NCBI GenBank assembly: GCA_001598975.1
Contig: BBXU01000139.1
Span: forward strand, 49,988-113,987
Length of the DNA stretch: 64,000 nt
Direction of reading: 5' to 3'
Origin: Parachlorella kessleri
Taxonomy: Eukaryota > Chlorophyta > Trebouxiophyceae > Chlorellales > Chlorellaceae
In this document: piece after piece, positions 11,338-22,314 of the stretch
Layout: every line of letters begins with the position of its first letter
Numbering within the stretch: position 1 is the first letter of the stretch
Position numbers and translations under genes: made by a program
Notes under the pieces: generated by a model
The model's input: the letters and a program-made list of their open reading frames with translations, nothing else
Database searches by the model: none
What the model was told of the DNA's origin: nothing

Positions 11338-12589
11338 TTACAACCTGCCCCTGCAGAGCACTCCTGCACCAGCCGCAGCAGCAGCGCTGGTCAGAAGGGA
11401 CGCCACCACATTCACACCCGTGTTGCTCAGCACATCCCTGCCACATACTCGCTTCACCCACTGCTCAGCCTCCCCGCGAGGTGCCACCGAGGTAAGCTTC
11501 TTGCTGCGCTCATCAAACCCGCTGTACTGCAGAGTTGCACCCAGGAGCGAGTCTAGCAGCGATCCCAGCACCCCAGCACAGAGGGCGAGTGGGATGAGCG
11601 CCGCGTCTGCTAGGCACGCTGAGGGGCTGCAGGGCGCTAGGCCTAAGCTGCTGTCCAGCAGCTGAAGAAGGAAGTAGGACACGCCCATCAGCACGCCGCC
11701 ACCAGCAGCAGCCGCAATGCCCAGCAGGCTCACGCCGCCATTAGTGCCTGGAGGCACTACCTGCACATGGAAAGGCGGCAGGGCAGCACTCTTCAGCCTA
11801 GGTGGTGGTCGTCCGGTGTGCCAGTTCTGTGAGGCAAGAGATGACGTCGGACAAACTCAGTGCAGTGTGCTCGGCACTTTGGCATAACTGCGGTGGTATA
11901 TCATTGCGAGCCGATAAGGCTAGCACATTAACCACATAGTGCTCAGAAGAAGCAAGAACGCGAACTAGCAATTGTCGTACTGCTCCCTGACCTTCAGCGT
12001 CGTGATTAGCCTTGGCGGTGCCTTGCTCACGATGCCAACCTCGCTGGACCAAGTGTCGGCGCAGCAGCACGCATAGAACGCCACGAACGCTGCAACAAGC
12101 TGCGAGCCGCCGCCGGGCAAGCTGCAGGTGCAGCCCGTGCCGCTGCTGCCAAACAGAGCTGGTCTCTCGCCCCTGCCTTGCACCAAAGCAGTGCCCAGCG
12201 CAAAGAGCGCCCCGCCCAAGCTGTTAGCAAGCACTTGGGAAGCTGAGCGCTGCCCGCCCTCTACATGGTCCGCTTCCAGCTTTCTCTTCAGCTCCCCTCG
12301 CCACTTGGTAAGCTTGGAGGAGGTGAGATAGAAGAAAATCATGACCCCGCCAAACCTAAGCCCGCTGCCAAAGTGGACTAGACCGACCACAAACGCGGCA
12401 GTTGCCCCTGCACCGGAGGCAGCAGAAGCGTGAGCGGCATCCCAGCGTCCAGGTACAAGTACCCAGCTTGTGGGCATGGCCAATCGCCGCCTACTTACCT
12501 GAACTGGACAGGGATCTCTTTCTCAAGCCGTGCAGAGCGAGAAGTGCTGAGAGGAAGATCGCCAGCAACATGATGGCATGCCCGAGCAT
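11338..12589 (-). CDS. TMEM19: TMEM19 (DUF92 family) integral membrane protein
   Basis: Three exons: 12589-12499, 12407-11992 and 11760-11338, summing to 930 bases (309 aa). Exon 1 encodes a hydrophobic start, MLGHAIMLLAIFLSALLALH, followed by RKRSLSSSGATAAFVVGLV. Family landmarks follow in order: YLTSSKLTKWRGELKRKLE, EGGQRSASQVLANS, CADTWSSEVGIVSKAPPRLI, VVPPGTNGGVSLLG, LGSLLDSLLGATLQYSG and LSNTGVNVVASLL. These match the TMEM19 branch of DUF92, which in plants includes the PGR protein. The phytyl-phosphate kinase VTE6 is a more distant relative, and the SSKLTKW and GGQR motifs favour TMEM19 over VTE6. Several membrane spans are evident. The function of the TMEM19 branch is poorly known. Start codon and length are well supported. 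Confidence 0.92.
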
Positions 12590-13080
12590 GTACGTGTTTC
12601 AAAGCCAATGACGACGGTATTGACCATCAAAACCGACAGGCAGGCGTGCATCGACTCAACCAATTTCAACCTGCGTCTGACGTGGCGTTGGCGCCTTGGA
12701 TGTTGCTGGCTGCTCGAAACCCGTCCCTATGCGCTACAGCAGCTCCCGTCCAAGCTAAGGTGACAGATGCCAGACAGAAATGTGAAGGCCAGTGTCTGCT
12801 TGCTCAGGGAGGTCAGATGCCAGTGCTAGTGACCGAACTACGACACATAGCCTTCTGCGAGTCTTGCACCCAAGTCTCTCGCCCAGGGGGTGTGTTGCCC
12901 TCGTGGGCCAGAGTATCACAGCGCAGTGTGCCTTTCAAGCTGCGAGCCACCATTTGCACACACCAGGGCGGTCCACAAAGGTAAGGAACCAAGTCCACAA
13001 GGACACTGCACCTATACATGTCCATTCCTTAACTATGCAACTACAAAATCGTCCCCATACCCAGCGCGCACACCCAGCGA
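12590..13080. other. Intergenic region between SPT5 and TMEM19
   Basis: About 490 bases. Both neighbours are on the minus strand, so it should hold the SPT5 3' UTR and the TMEM19 promoter. ORFs on the plus strand have no splice or product support. No repeats or striking motifs were seen. Confidence 0.5.
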
Positions 13081-16000
13081 TCAAGCGGGTGCGGCCACAT
13101 ACTTCCCAATCCACGCCAGGCTGAGGATCTTGACATCTCCAGCAATCTTGATGATGCCGTCGCCGCCATCCGTGCCCACCAGCTCCCCCGTCTGCCCCGC
13201 GAGGTCCCCTACCAGCACCTTGATGGAGTCTCGCCGCTCGGGCGCCACCAGCGCACAGCTCTTGAGCGGCACGCTGCGGCTGGGCGCGTCCGGCGGGTAC
13301 ACGACGCTGTCGGGGTCGGCCTCGTCCGGCGACCCGACCTGTACCATGGCGCTGCCATCGCCCGGCAGCTCCCGCACGACGGCCACCTCGCCCTCGGGGA
13401 GCCGCACCTCCACGTCCTGCCAGTGCTCATGGCTGGTGAGGGCTGACCCGGAGGGCTCCCCCGCGCCGCCCAGCCCTGGTGTTGACCCGCCCGGCGTGGG
13501 TGCGATGCCAGGGGAGTATGCCACGCCGCCTGGCGTGCCCGCGATGCCTGGCGAGTAGGCCACGCCGCCGGGCGAGGGGTGCATGTAGGCGCCCATGCCC
13601 GGGGAGGGCGCGATGCCGGGGGTGTCGGCGTGGAAGGAGGGCGAGTAGCCGGGGGTGCCCGCCTGGGGGTAGCCAGCCGCGGTGCCTGGGGGCAGAGGGC
13701 GGGAGGTGAGGTGCCCCTGTTAGTTTGGACGCAGACTTCACTATGTGGCCTTGAGCTGCCAAGCTGCCCTGCTCCCATGCACAACTGCCCAAAGAGCTCA
13801 ATGTAGATGCTGGGACGGCAAGGCCAGGTCCAAGGGGGGGTTGGCTTTCAAGCCCCCGCTAAAGCCCCCGCTGGCTGGAATGCCAGGCGTGTGGCTGCTA
13901 GAGCCGCCCTGCAAACACAGAGAATACCCACCTGCCATGCCTGGGTGCGCGGGCGTGGCGCCGGCCCATGCCGGGTCGTAGGCGGGCGTCTTGGTGACGG
14001 CGTCCCTGCCGGGCGTCATGCCCGGGTGCATGGGCGTGGCCATCATGTTGTTGTAATGCATGGGCGTGGCCATGATGCCGGGGTGGTGGGGCGTGCGGCC
14101 ACCTGCAAGATGGGGAGCGCATGTTCCTGAGTAACCGTACAGAGTAACAGATGCTTGCGGGTTGCCCACTGAGAGTAGGTGATATCCAGCTGACCAGAGG
14201 TAGCGTCAGCCGGTTCAATTCAGCAGTGTTGTGACAAGGCACTGCGCCTCTGGAAGCGGGGAGAACCCAAAGGCAAGCCCCCAAGTACTGCCCGCTCTGT
14301 GCGGCGGCCTGCACCAAAACAGTAAGCACGGCAGCGGCACCCCAGGCTCACCTGCGTGCATGGGCGTGGCGGTGGGCATGCCGTACTGCGGCCGCTGCTG
14401 CATCTGCTGCTCCGGCCGCACGCCGCCATCCTCCAGCGCCAGGTGCGACCGGTCCACAGTCACCGTCTTCATCTGCAGTGGGTATGTCGCATTGGGGAGA
14501 TTGGGCCGAAGATGGAGTTGAAGACTGTCAAATGAGTGCGGGTGGGGGTGGGTGGGGCCAAGGGCAATGCCAAGGTTCAGCAAGCCAAGACGCCACGCGC
14601 TTCGGATGACTTCCCGGGGCACCAATAGCAGCTTAGGGTCCTTCGTGCCCCGCTCCGCGGCATAACCCACCCCGCCCCAACCTCCATGCACTATTTTGTC
14701 CGCCACGCCCGCTGCACAAGCTCTCCCGGTGGGCAGCGCAGCCCATAAATACACTCAAAGCGCTGGCAGGGAGTGATCCCCGGCAACAGTCGGACCACTC
14801 CTCTAGGCCCATTCCCCTACCCGGGGGCAGGCCACTGCCCTGCGGCCAGTACCTGTGCCTCCAGCTCCAGCCGCACATGGGTGCCCGAGGCTGTGATGAC
14901 CCTGCCGCGCATGCCCCGGTAGGGCCCCTTCTTGATGGTGATCACCTTGCCCTCCAGCAGCTTGTCCTGCAGCACAGCACAGTACATTACGGCAGGGCAG
15001 GCGAGCAGGCATTCCCGACAAGGGATGTGAGGAGGCTGGGAGGGAGAAGAGGGCATAAGTGTGCTGAGCAAGGCAAAGCGCAGCCTCTGGCTCCGCTTGC
15101 AAGCACCGCCAAGTGCCAGCGCGGCTCCAGGCGCTAGCAATCCCTCTATGAACAACCCCTTTGGGGGCCAGCTTTCACATCTCAAAGCTACAGCAAGCAG
15201 GCGAGCAGCACTCTCTTGCCGCCAAGGCAGCCTGCCACATCCGGAGCCTCCCCACCTGCTGTGTCGTCACCCGGCCGCTGAAGCCGCCGCCCGGTGGCCC
15301 GCCGCCAAACTGCCCCCCGGGTCCCCGACCCGGCGGCCCCGCCCCCTGCCTTGCCGGCGAGGCCAGCATGTTGCCGGGGCCCTGGCGGTAGGGGTGCGGG
15401 GAGGCCATGACGCCGCCATACCCTGGCGTCCTCCCCGGGGTCATGCCGATGCCCATGCCGCTGCCGCCGGCAGGCCGCTTGCCGCCACGCACCTGCGCAC
15501 CGGGCAAGCGCGCGGCTCGTAGGAGAGGCAGGGGGGAAGGCGTGGCTTCAACTGCCCTGATCTTAGAGTGCAGTTCTGGAAGCAGCGGACTGCACAGAGT
15601 TTGGTCTAGAGAGCAGCTACCAGCATCCGGCACGCTGCCCCGATCCACACCCATCAACCAGGTGGTACAGCCTTACCGGGCTAGACCAGCCTTCGACCCA
15701 GCAGCCCGATGCGCATAGCAGGCAGCCACGGCCAGCCCACCTTGCAATGTGTGGCGCGCACGCACACAAAGCCGCCATTTTCGTGCACCTCCCGCGACTG
15801 GATGAACAGAATGCCGCGCATCACGTGTCGCACGGTGCCGCTCTTGCCCTTCAGCGGCCCGTCTACAACATCCACAATGTCGTTCTGGTTGACCTCGTTA
15901 CGACCTGCAGGTAGCATTTGCACGGCAGGAGTCGTTGTACACATTAGGAGATGCTCACTCAGGATTATCGCAGCGTGGGGGGGGCAGGCTGTACAAGCCC

Positions 16001-19000
16001 ATGCGGCGCACTTGACAGGAGTTTGGACGTGCAGCAAGCTGCAGCCAGACGTAGGTCTTCATGCAGGCCCAAATGACAGCTGTGTTCAGACTCTTGGGTA
16101 TAGGCAGTATGCAGAAGGAGGTGCGCACAGGCATGACAAGTGAGTAGAGACATGGAAGAAATGAAGGCACCATGAGGCTCAGTTACGCTTCAATTGTGGT
16201 TCTCGTCAGGTGCAGGGGGCACCTTTGGTGCTCCCCACTCGGAGCCCTTGCGCAAGGTTTGTCGTCACCGCCACATGCTTAGTGCAACGTCCACACCACA
16301 ACCACACAAACCATGCAGCCTATGCCAACCTGTGATCCACTGGGTTGAAAAGAAGGGCAAGGCAGAGTAGTGCCCCAACTGCCCTAAGCAACAATTGCCT
16401 AATACAACTCTTGACCTGTCAGGTCCAACCCAGGCGCCCCCCCCTCCTCCCTCACCCCCACCCACCCACCCACCCGCATCCTGGGTGACATTGCGCCTGG
16501 CCAGCAGCTTGCGCTGTATGTCAGGCAGCCGGCAGACACGCACGTCGGGCTTCTCAGGCCTGCCCTGATTGGTCAGCACGCGGCACGCCTCCTTCTCCAC
16601 GCCCACAATCACACCAAACGTCTGGTTGTCCAAGGCCACAAGGTCGTGGAGCTCGTAGCCAGCCAGCCTGCAGGGACGCGACAGGCGTAGTGGCAGGTTA
16701 CCACGCCTCCGGGCAGGGGCTGTGCCAGGCTCAGAGGGAGGGTAGGTATGAGGTAAGGTTGCTGGCAGCAAGAGGTGCCTTTGCCATGTCCTCTGGCACA
16801 GGGCGTCTGCCAGGGAGCGGGTGCCTGCGACCCAGGCCACAGCCCAGCACCACAGTAACCCTGCTCTGACTAGGCTTGCCCAGCACCAAGCAACCCTACC
16901 ATTGGCAGTCATTTGACGCCTCTCAACCGCAGCTCCTCGTAGCACACACACGCGGGGGTGGCAGCCTGCTGCAGATGCACAGCGCACGACATGCTACTCA
17001 CAACATGCTACTCACGTGTCAGCGCTGGAGGCCATGGCCGCTGCCTCCGTGAGGTCCCTCCCAAACACCCGGATTTCCTGCTGGGTGGTGTCCGTGAAGA
17101 CGTAGCAGACCGGGCCCTCCACTCGGACTACCATGCCTGTCTCGCCGGTGTGCTGCCCGTGCACCACCTTGACGTGGTTGCCGCTCTGCAGCAGGGAGAC
17201 AAGCAGGCACAGCAGGCACGGCAGGTTGTGCACCATGCAGGGTGTACACCTCAACCATGACACCCAGGTACGCCGAGCAAGGGTAGGTGCGGAGTTGCAG
17301 GGTCAGGACGCAGCAGGGCAGTCAGTGCAATCAATCATGAGAGGAGGCCTGTGCAAGTCGCGCATGGGTCACCGGAGCGCAGGGCAACCACACAAGCCAC
17401 TGAAGTGGCCAGCCCTATACAGTGCTATCACATCACATGACATACATTTGAGGTCAAGAGAACCCACGGAATCCCTGTAGCCCTGACAGCACTGGACCCT
17501 CTACCACACTCAGTTCCCCGTCAGCAGGCAAAGCGCACCTCAAAGAACTTGGACAGCTCGCGCGGCTTGAAGGGGATGAGGTCTCCAAAGTCCTTGAGCA
17601 GCTTGTCGTTGGGCCGCACCAACACATCACCGCTCTCCTGGATCTGCTCCACGATACCCTGGATATTCTTCAAGTCGCCTGTGGTGACAGAGAGGGGACG
17701 TAACTGGCGTCGTCAGCGGATGCAGCATTTAAGGCTCAGAAAAGAGTTTATGCTTGGAAAAGAAATACCTTTGCATGTAAAACACAGTTCTTGGTTGCCT
17801 GCAGTGTTAGGAGGCATGGCGGCCGCCGCTCACCAGGGGGGTGTGCGTAGGGGCTTATGTATGATGCGCATCCTAGCACCTTTGCGCCAAGGCCCCACAT
17901 AAATGTTATGCACCGCAGATAGCACCGAGACAGCTGTTGGCACCCTCACATGTTCTGCTGCTACACCAAAGGACCACATTGCTTACGCCATCCTAGGGGC
18001 TAATCTTCTCCTCAGCCAGCCCAGCTCACCCTCAATCACGATGACCTTGTCCCCCTTGGCAAACTTGGGCAGCGCAGCCTCGACACCGCTGCCGTCGGTC
18101 TGCAGGTTCTGTATGAGCCCTGCAAGGTCTGTGGTCCCGGCCTCCTCCGTCTGGGCGGCCTGCAGGAAAGGGAGCACCACGGCAACCACAGCATGTCAGC
18201 CGGGGCCTATCACGCTGCCTGCGACTGGCTGCAATCACCACAACCGGACACAAGGGATTGGGTTGTGCAAGGCACTGACTTAGCAAGCAAGCCAAATGTA
18301 AGCCCAGCTCTCCTCACTGACCTTACAGGCCACAGAGGCCAAGAACCTCAAGCACCCAACGCAGCATTGCCACCGGACAGCAGGCGAGGCTTGACACTAG
18401 CAAAGCTGCGCACTCGCACCACACATCTCCCTCCAACCTCCCCAGACGCACCGCGCGGCCACAGATCATGTTCCAACCCCAGCCGCAAAGATGCGCGGCC
18501 CAGGCAGCCCGCCACCACCCACCCACCCACCCACCGCGTTGTAGCGCTGCAGCTCGTCCAGCGGCGGCAGCGTCTCCTCCGGCTGCAGGCTCTTTAGGGC
18601 CACCACCTTCTGCAGGTAGCCCTCGCAGAAGCGCTGGCTGCCTAGTAGGTAGAACACCTCGCCGGTGGAGCGGTCACGCTGCTGAATGACATCCAGCTTG
18701 TGGTTCCGCGCCTGCAGGGAGGGGTGGGCGGCGGAGGCGCTTGGGGAGGAGTAGAGCATGGCAGGGGTGGCGGGGAAGTGGTGGCGGCGCAAAGCTGGTC
18801 CTTATGCAGGCAAGGGCGTCTAAAATAGCATGGACCTTCCGAGGGGGGTACCAGGCTGGTATTGTGCAGCCGGGAGCTCCCATGGCAGGCACCCCTTGCA
18901 GCCAGCCTACCTCATGAGGCACTCGCAGGCAGCCCACCACCTGCTTCACACATTCTAGGAAGGAGCTCACTCTGCTTCCGCCCACAACCCACCGCCTGGC

Positions 19001-22000
19001 ACCAACCCGGCCCCGCCACCCACGCACCTCCTCCGGGTTGAACGGCCGCGCCGCGGGGCGGACCTTGGGCTGCTTGCCAAAGTTGGCGCGGACGTCCTCC
19101 GGCTTGCGGTTGGCGATGGCTGCCAGGTCCAGGCGCGGCACCAGCCGGATGGTGGCCTTGCCCTCCCCCGGGCTCACATCCACCACCTTAGCCAGGTCTC
19201 CCTTGTAGAGCCCGCTCTTCACACGCACCCACGCGCCCGCGTCTGCGCCCACGTCCCAGCCAGGCAGGCAGGTCAGCGGGGGGCCATACTTTGAGGGTTT
19301 CAATGTGTGACTCGGCCTAGAGTGCAGCCAGGCAAGCAGGAGCCGGCACTCTGCACATTTCCATGTGCGGCATGGCGAGTGCCGCCCTTGTTGGGGTGCC
19401 CTCGGCTCAGCTGTGCGTGAGGCCACTGAGCCACTCGCCACAGCTAGTCATGGCCTGCAAGTACGCCTGTATGCGGGTGGGGGTGTGTGTCTCACTGATC
19501 CTGGCACTCTGGCAGGCGCGTGAGACAAAACCTCCGCACCTCCGCACCCACCCACGAGCATTGAGGTATGGGGGGACCAAAGAAGCAGACATATGCATCC
19601 ATCTACACTTCCAACCTCGATCCACCACGGGTTCAGCCCGGCTACCCAGCATCCCCCTTCCTCAACATAGGATGTGCACTAATCTCAACCCCCAGCCAGC
19701 AGCACCCACCCAGGGGCTTGACAGCGGTTCTGGGGACGGACACAGCGTCCACCATCTCCTTCAGGGGCACCAGCTTGGGCGCTTTGCTGCCGTAAATCAT
19801 GCGCAGCCCGCGCAGCGCCTCCTTGACGTGGGCCTCCTTGTGGGCCTCCACATAGAAGTAACCCTGCAGCCGGTAGCACGGGCAGGAGGCAGGCAGGGGT
19901 ATAGGTGCAGCCTCGAGGTGCGCACACGACTGTGACCTGCACGCCGTCAGCAGGTACTCTGGGTGGGTTGCCGCATTGTGTCGCACACGTTGCCAGCCAG
20001 GGGCTTGCGGTAGGTTTGCTGCAGCACCAGCATGCCCGCCACCTGACCCGCTGCAGGCCTTTGCAGTACGGGCCACTGCTGAGGGTTGGCTAGCTAGCAA
20101 GCACGGCTACCAGCTGCCGGCCGCCAGGAGCGACCAGGCCAGGACCAGTTGCTAGCTGCTGGGCCCGACACCATAGCACCAGCAGCAGCTGTTACCGCTG
20201 GCCAGCCGGCTGTGGTACCCACACACCTGCAGGTGGTCCTGGCAGAAGGCCGACTTGATGAGCAGCGGCTGGCCCTTGTTAGCCAGGTCATAGCACTTTT
20301 GCAGCAGGCACACGATGGCCTCCCGCTCCTGGCCCTCCCCGCACCGCACCACCCACAGCTTGGGGTCGGCGGGCGTGGGCAGCAGCAGCTGCTGGCTCAC
20401 GGCGCCAACCTCCTCGCCCTCGCCTGTGGCTGCAGGTAGCAGCAGGGGTAGCCGCTTAAGCAGGCGGGGCGCAGTGGAGGGCGTGGGCCAGGAGGGCGAT
20501 GGAAGACCCCAAGGTAGCACACGAGCCTAATAACGTCTTCCCTTCCACGCCATGACAGCCCCATCATGAACATGATGTCAACTCTGCAAACAATGACCCT
20601 GCATGCAAAAGATGACCGTACATACAATCGGCAGCAAGCAGCACCAACTCATGCGCAGATGATCCTCTTGCCTCAAGGCATCTTTTGACTCCCACTGCCA
20701 CCGCACGCACCCACAGGCACGTATTTGTCCCTGCCAAAGCGCTCGTCGATGTACTTCTGCAGCTGCTCCGGGTTTATATCGTCCTCCAGGTTTGCCATCT
20801 CCACCGCCTTGTGCCGCATCTTCATCAGCTCGGCAGCATCTGGAATGTCCTCGCCCGTATCATCAATGAGCTCATGCATGTCGTCATCCTGAAGGGGGGG
20901 CCCAAGGGTGCCTCGCCAGGTCAAAAGATGGGGCCCATGCAGGCTCCAACAATAGTAGCCTGACCCTAGCTTGTCAGGCCCTCCGAATACCTCAAACAGT
21001 GTCACCGCCGCCATTGGTCTTGCAGCCAGGTACAAACTCTCGATGCCTTGCTACATCCTCCACAGCTACACATTGCAGGCTGCGCAGCACTCTCATAGAC
21101 AAATACTCTGAACTCACCAGCTCCCTAGGGATGGAGCCTCCCTAACCCAGCCAGACTGTCTGCCATAACATGGATGAGCCACGCAAGCAACGGCTGCCTA
21201 GGACGTGCACAAAACGCAAGCCAGGAACTCACATCTTCCAACTCCTCTTCTTCGTCATCATCCACCTCGGCAATATCATCAATGAACTTACTCCTGCACA
21301 AGTGCGTTGGGGTAGGCTTCCGTTTGCATCAGAACCCGCAATAGCAGGCTGCCTACTCAACATTCCAAATGGCTGCCATTATTGGTATGTCGGCAGTACC
21401 AGCGGGTCCAAGGACACGATCCAGAAGCCGAGTCTCCATCCCAGGCAGAGCTGACAGCATGGTCCCAAGCGCTTGCAGGCTGCCAAGTAAAAATGCCAGC
21501 CTGGCCTCCCCAGTTCGCCAGCTAAGCTGCCCACCTCTTCAGTCGGCGCCCGCCCTCCTCCTGCAAGGTCAATAAGCAAGGTCAACAAGCAAGTTTACTA
21601 CTTGAAAGGTGTAGTATGCGGGAGAAGCCAGCAGCAGCGCACTAGGCCCACAACAACCGTTGGCTGTAGCACACTGTATCTGTAGCCGCACCTCTTCGTC
21701 GTCCTCCTCCGCTGCATCATCAATAAAGGCAGATTTGGGGCGTTTCTTCTCGCGGTGCCTGCAGCCCAGCAGTGACCAGCCATCTTCAGCACCCACATGT
21801 CACCAAGCTGGTTAAGCACGGTCCAGCAATATGTGCAGCTGAACTTATACGTACGTCCGATGTCGTCCGATGTCGTCCTCCTCCTCTTCTTCCTCAGACT
21901 CCCGGTCCTCCTGCACCAAGGCATGTTGTGTCATTTAGCACCCCCTGTTGTAACGCCTCCTGCTAGCTTGATGCCCACAAAGCCTCTGCACTTGCCTCCT

Positions 22001-22040
22001 CATACTCCTCAGAGACCTCCTCGTCGTCTCCACGAGCCAT
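13081..22040 (-). CDS. SPT5: Transcription elongation factor SPT5
   Basis: Large subunit of the SPT4-SPT5 (DSIF) complex, which travels with RNA polymerase II in the nucleus. Many exons on the minus strand encode, in order: a start MARGDDEEVSEEYEE (ATG 22040); acidic exons (ESEEEEEEDDIGR, AFIDDAAEEDDEE, FIDDIAEVDDDEEEELED); HELIDDTGEDIPDAAELM; the NGN domain (DPKLWVVRCGEGQEREAI about 20350, GYFYVEAHKEAHVKEALRGL about 19850); KOW domains (WVRVKSGLYKGDLAKVVDV, KFAKGDKVIVIEGE, HVKVVHGQHTGETGMVVRV, DIVDVVDGPLKGKSGTVRHV, VITIKKGPYRGMRGRVI); Gly/Pro-rich C-terminal repeats with recurring ATPMH, TPGR and AYSPGIA units (13480-15500); and a terminal KOW (LVGDLAGQTGELVGTDGGDG) ending at 13081. The repeats would be the P-TEFb-type phosphorylation region. 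Two introns start inside GGGT arrays. Some internal exon boundaries were not resolved. Confidence 0.93.
16436..16478 (-). repeat. GGGT array at an SPT5 5' splice site (G-quadruplex candidate)
   Basis: On the coding (minus) strand the exon ending in ...NVTQDA is followed at once by an intron starting GTGGGTGGGTGGGTGGGGGT and further G-runs. At least four runs of three or more G with one-base loops are present, the classical pattern for a stable parallel G-quadruplex. The splice donor itself forms part of the array. Confidence 0.6.
18511..18536 (-). repeat. Second GGGT array at an SPT5 5' splice site
   Basis: The SPT5 exon ending ...PPLDELQRYNA is followed by an intron whose first bases are GTGGGTGGGTGGGTGGGTGG on the coding strand. 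Four GGG runs separated by single T make this a textbook G-quadruplex motif that covers the donor site. Confidence 0.65.
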
Positions 22041-22314
22041 GCGGGCCAACTTCAGGTGGACCTGGGCTCCTAGCCCACTCCGATACAAACTATATTTGTT
22101 AAGAACAATACTGCAAGGCACTGGCACTTGAGCTTGCACAGTTAGCGCCCGGCGGGAACGCAAAACACGAAAACCAGCTTCGCCCCTTGGATGGACTAAA
22201 ACTTCATTGGAGGCTTGCTTGCTTCTAGCGTTTCTCGATCTCAACCTAATATACACTTTAAGCGTCGCTAAGAGCCTGATCAGAGGCGCAGTTTCAAGGG
22301 ACTACGCAAGCAGC
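22041..22314. promoter_or_regulatory. Bidirectional promoter region SPT5 / PDS5
   Basis: 274 bases separate the start codons of two divergently transcribed nuclear genes. Both core promoters and 5' leaders must lie here or overlap the first exons. No canonical TATA box stands out; a CTATATTTGTTAAG stretch lies near 22090. Confidence 0.55.

Noticed and set aside
18515..18535. CCCA tandem units that look like a short telomere-like or CRISPR-like repeat
   Set aside because: Units are four bases, confined to about 25 bases at an intron start, with no spacers; treated as a G-quadruplex motif at a splice donor.
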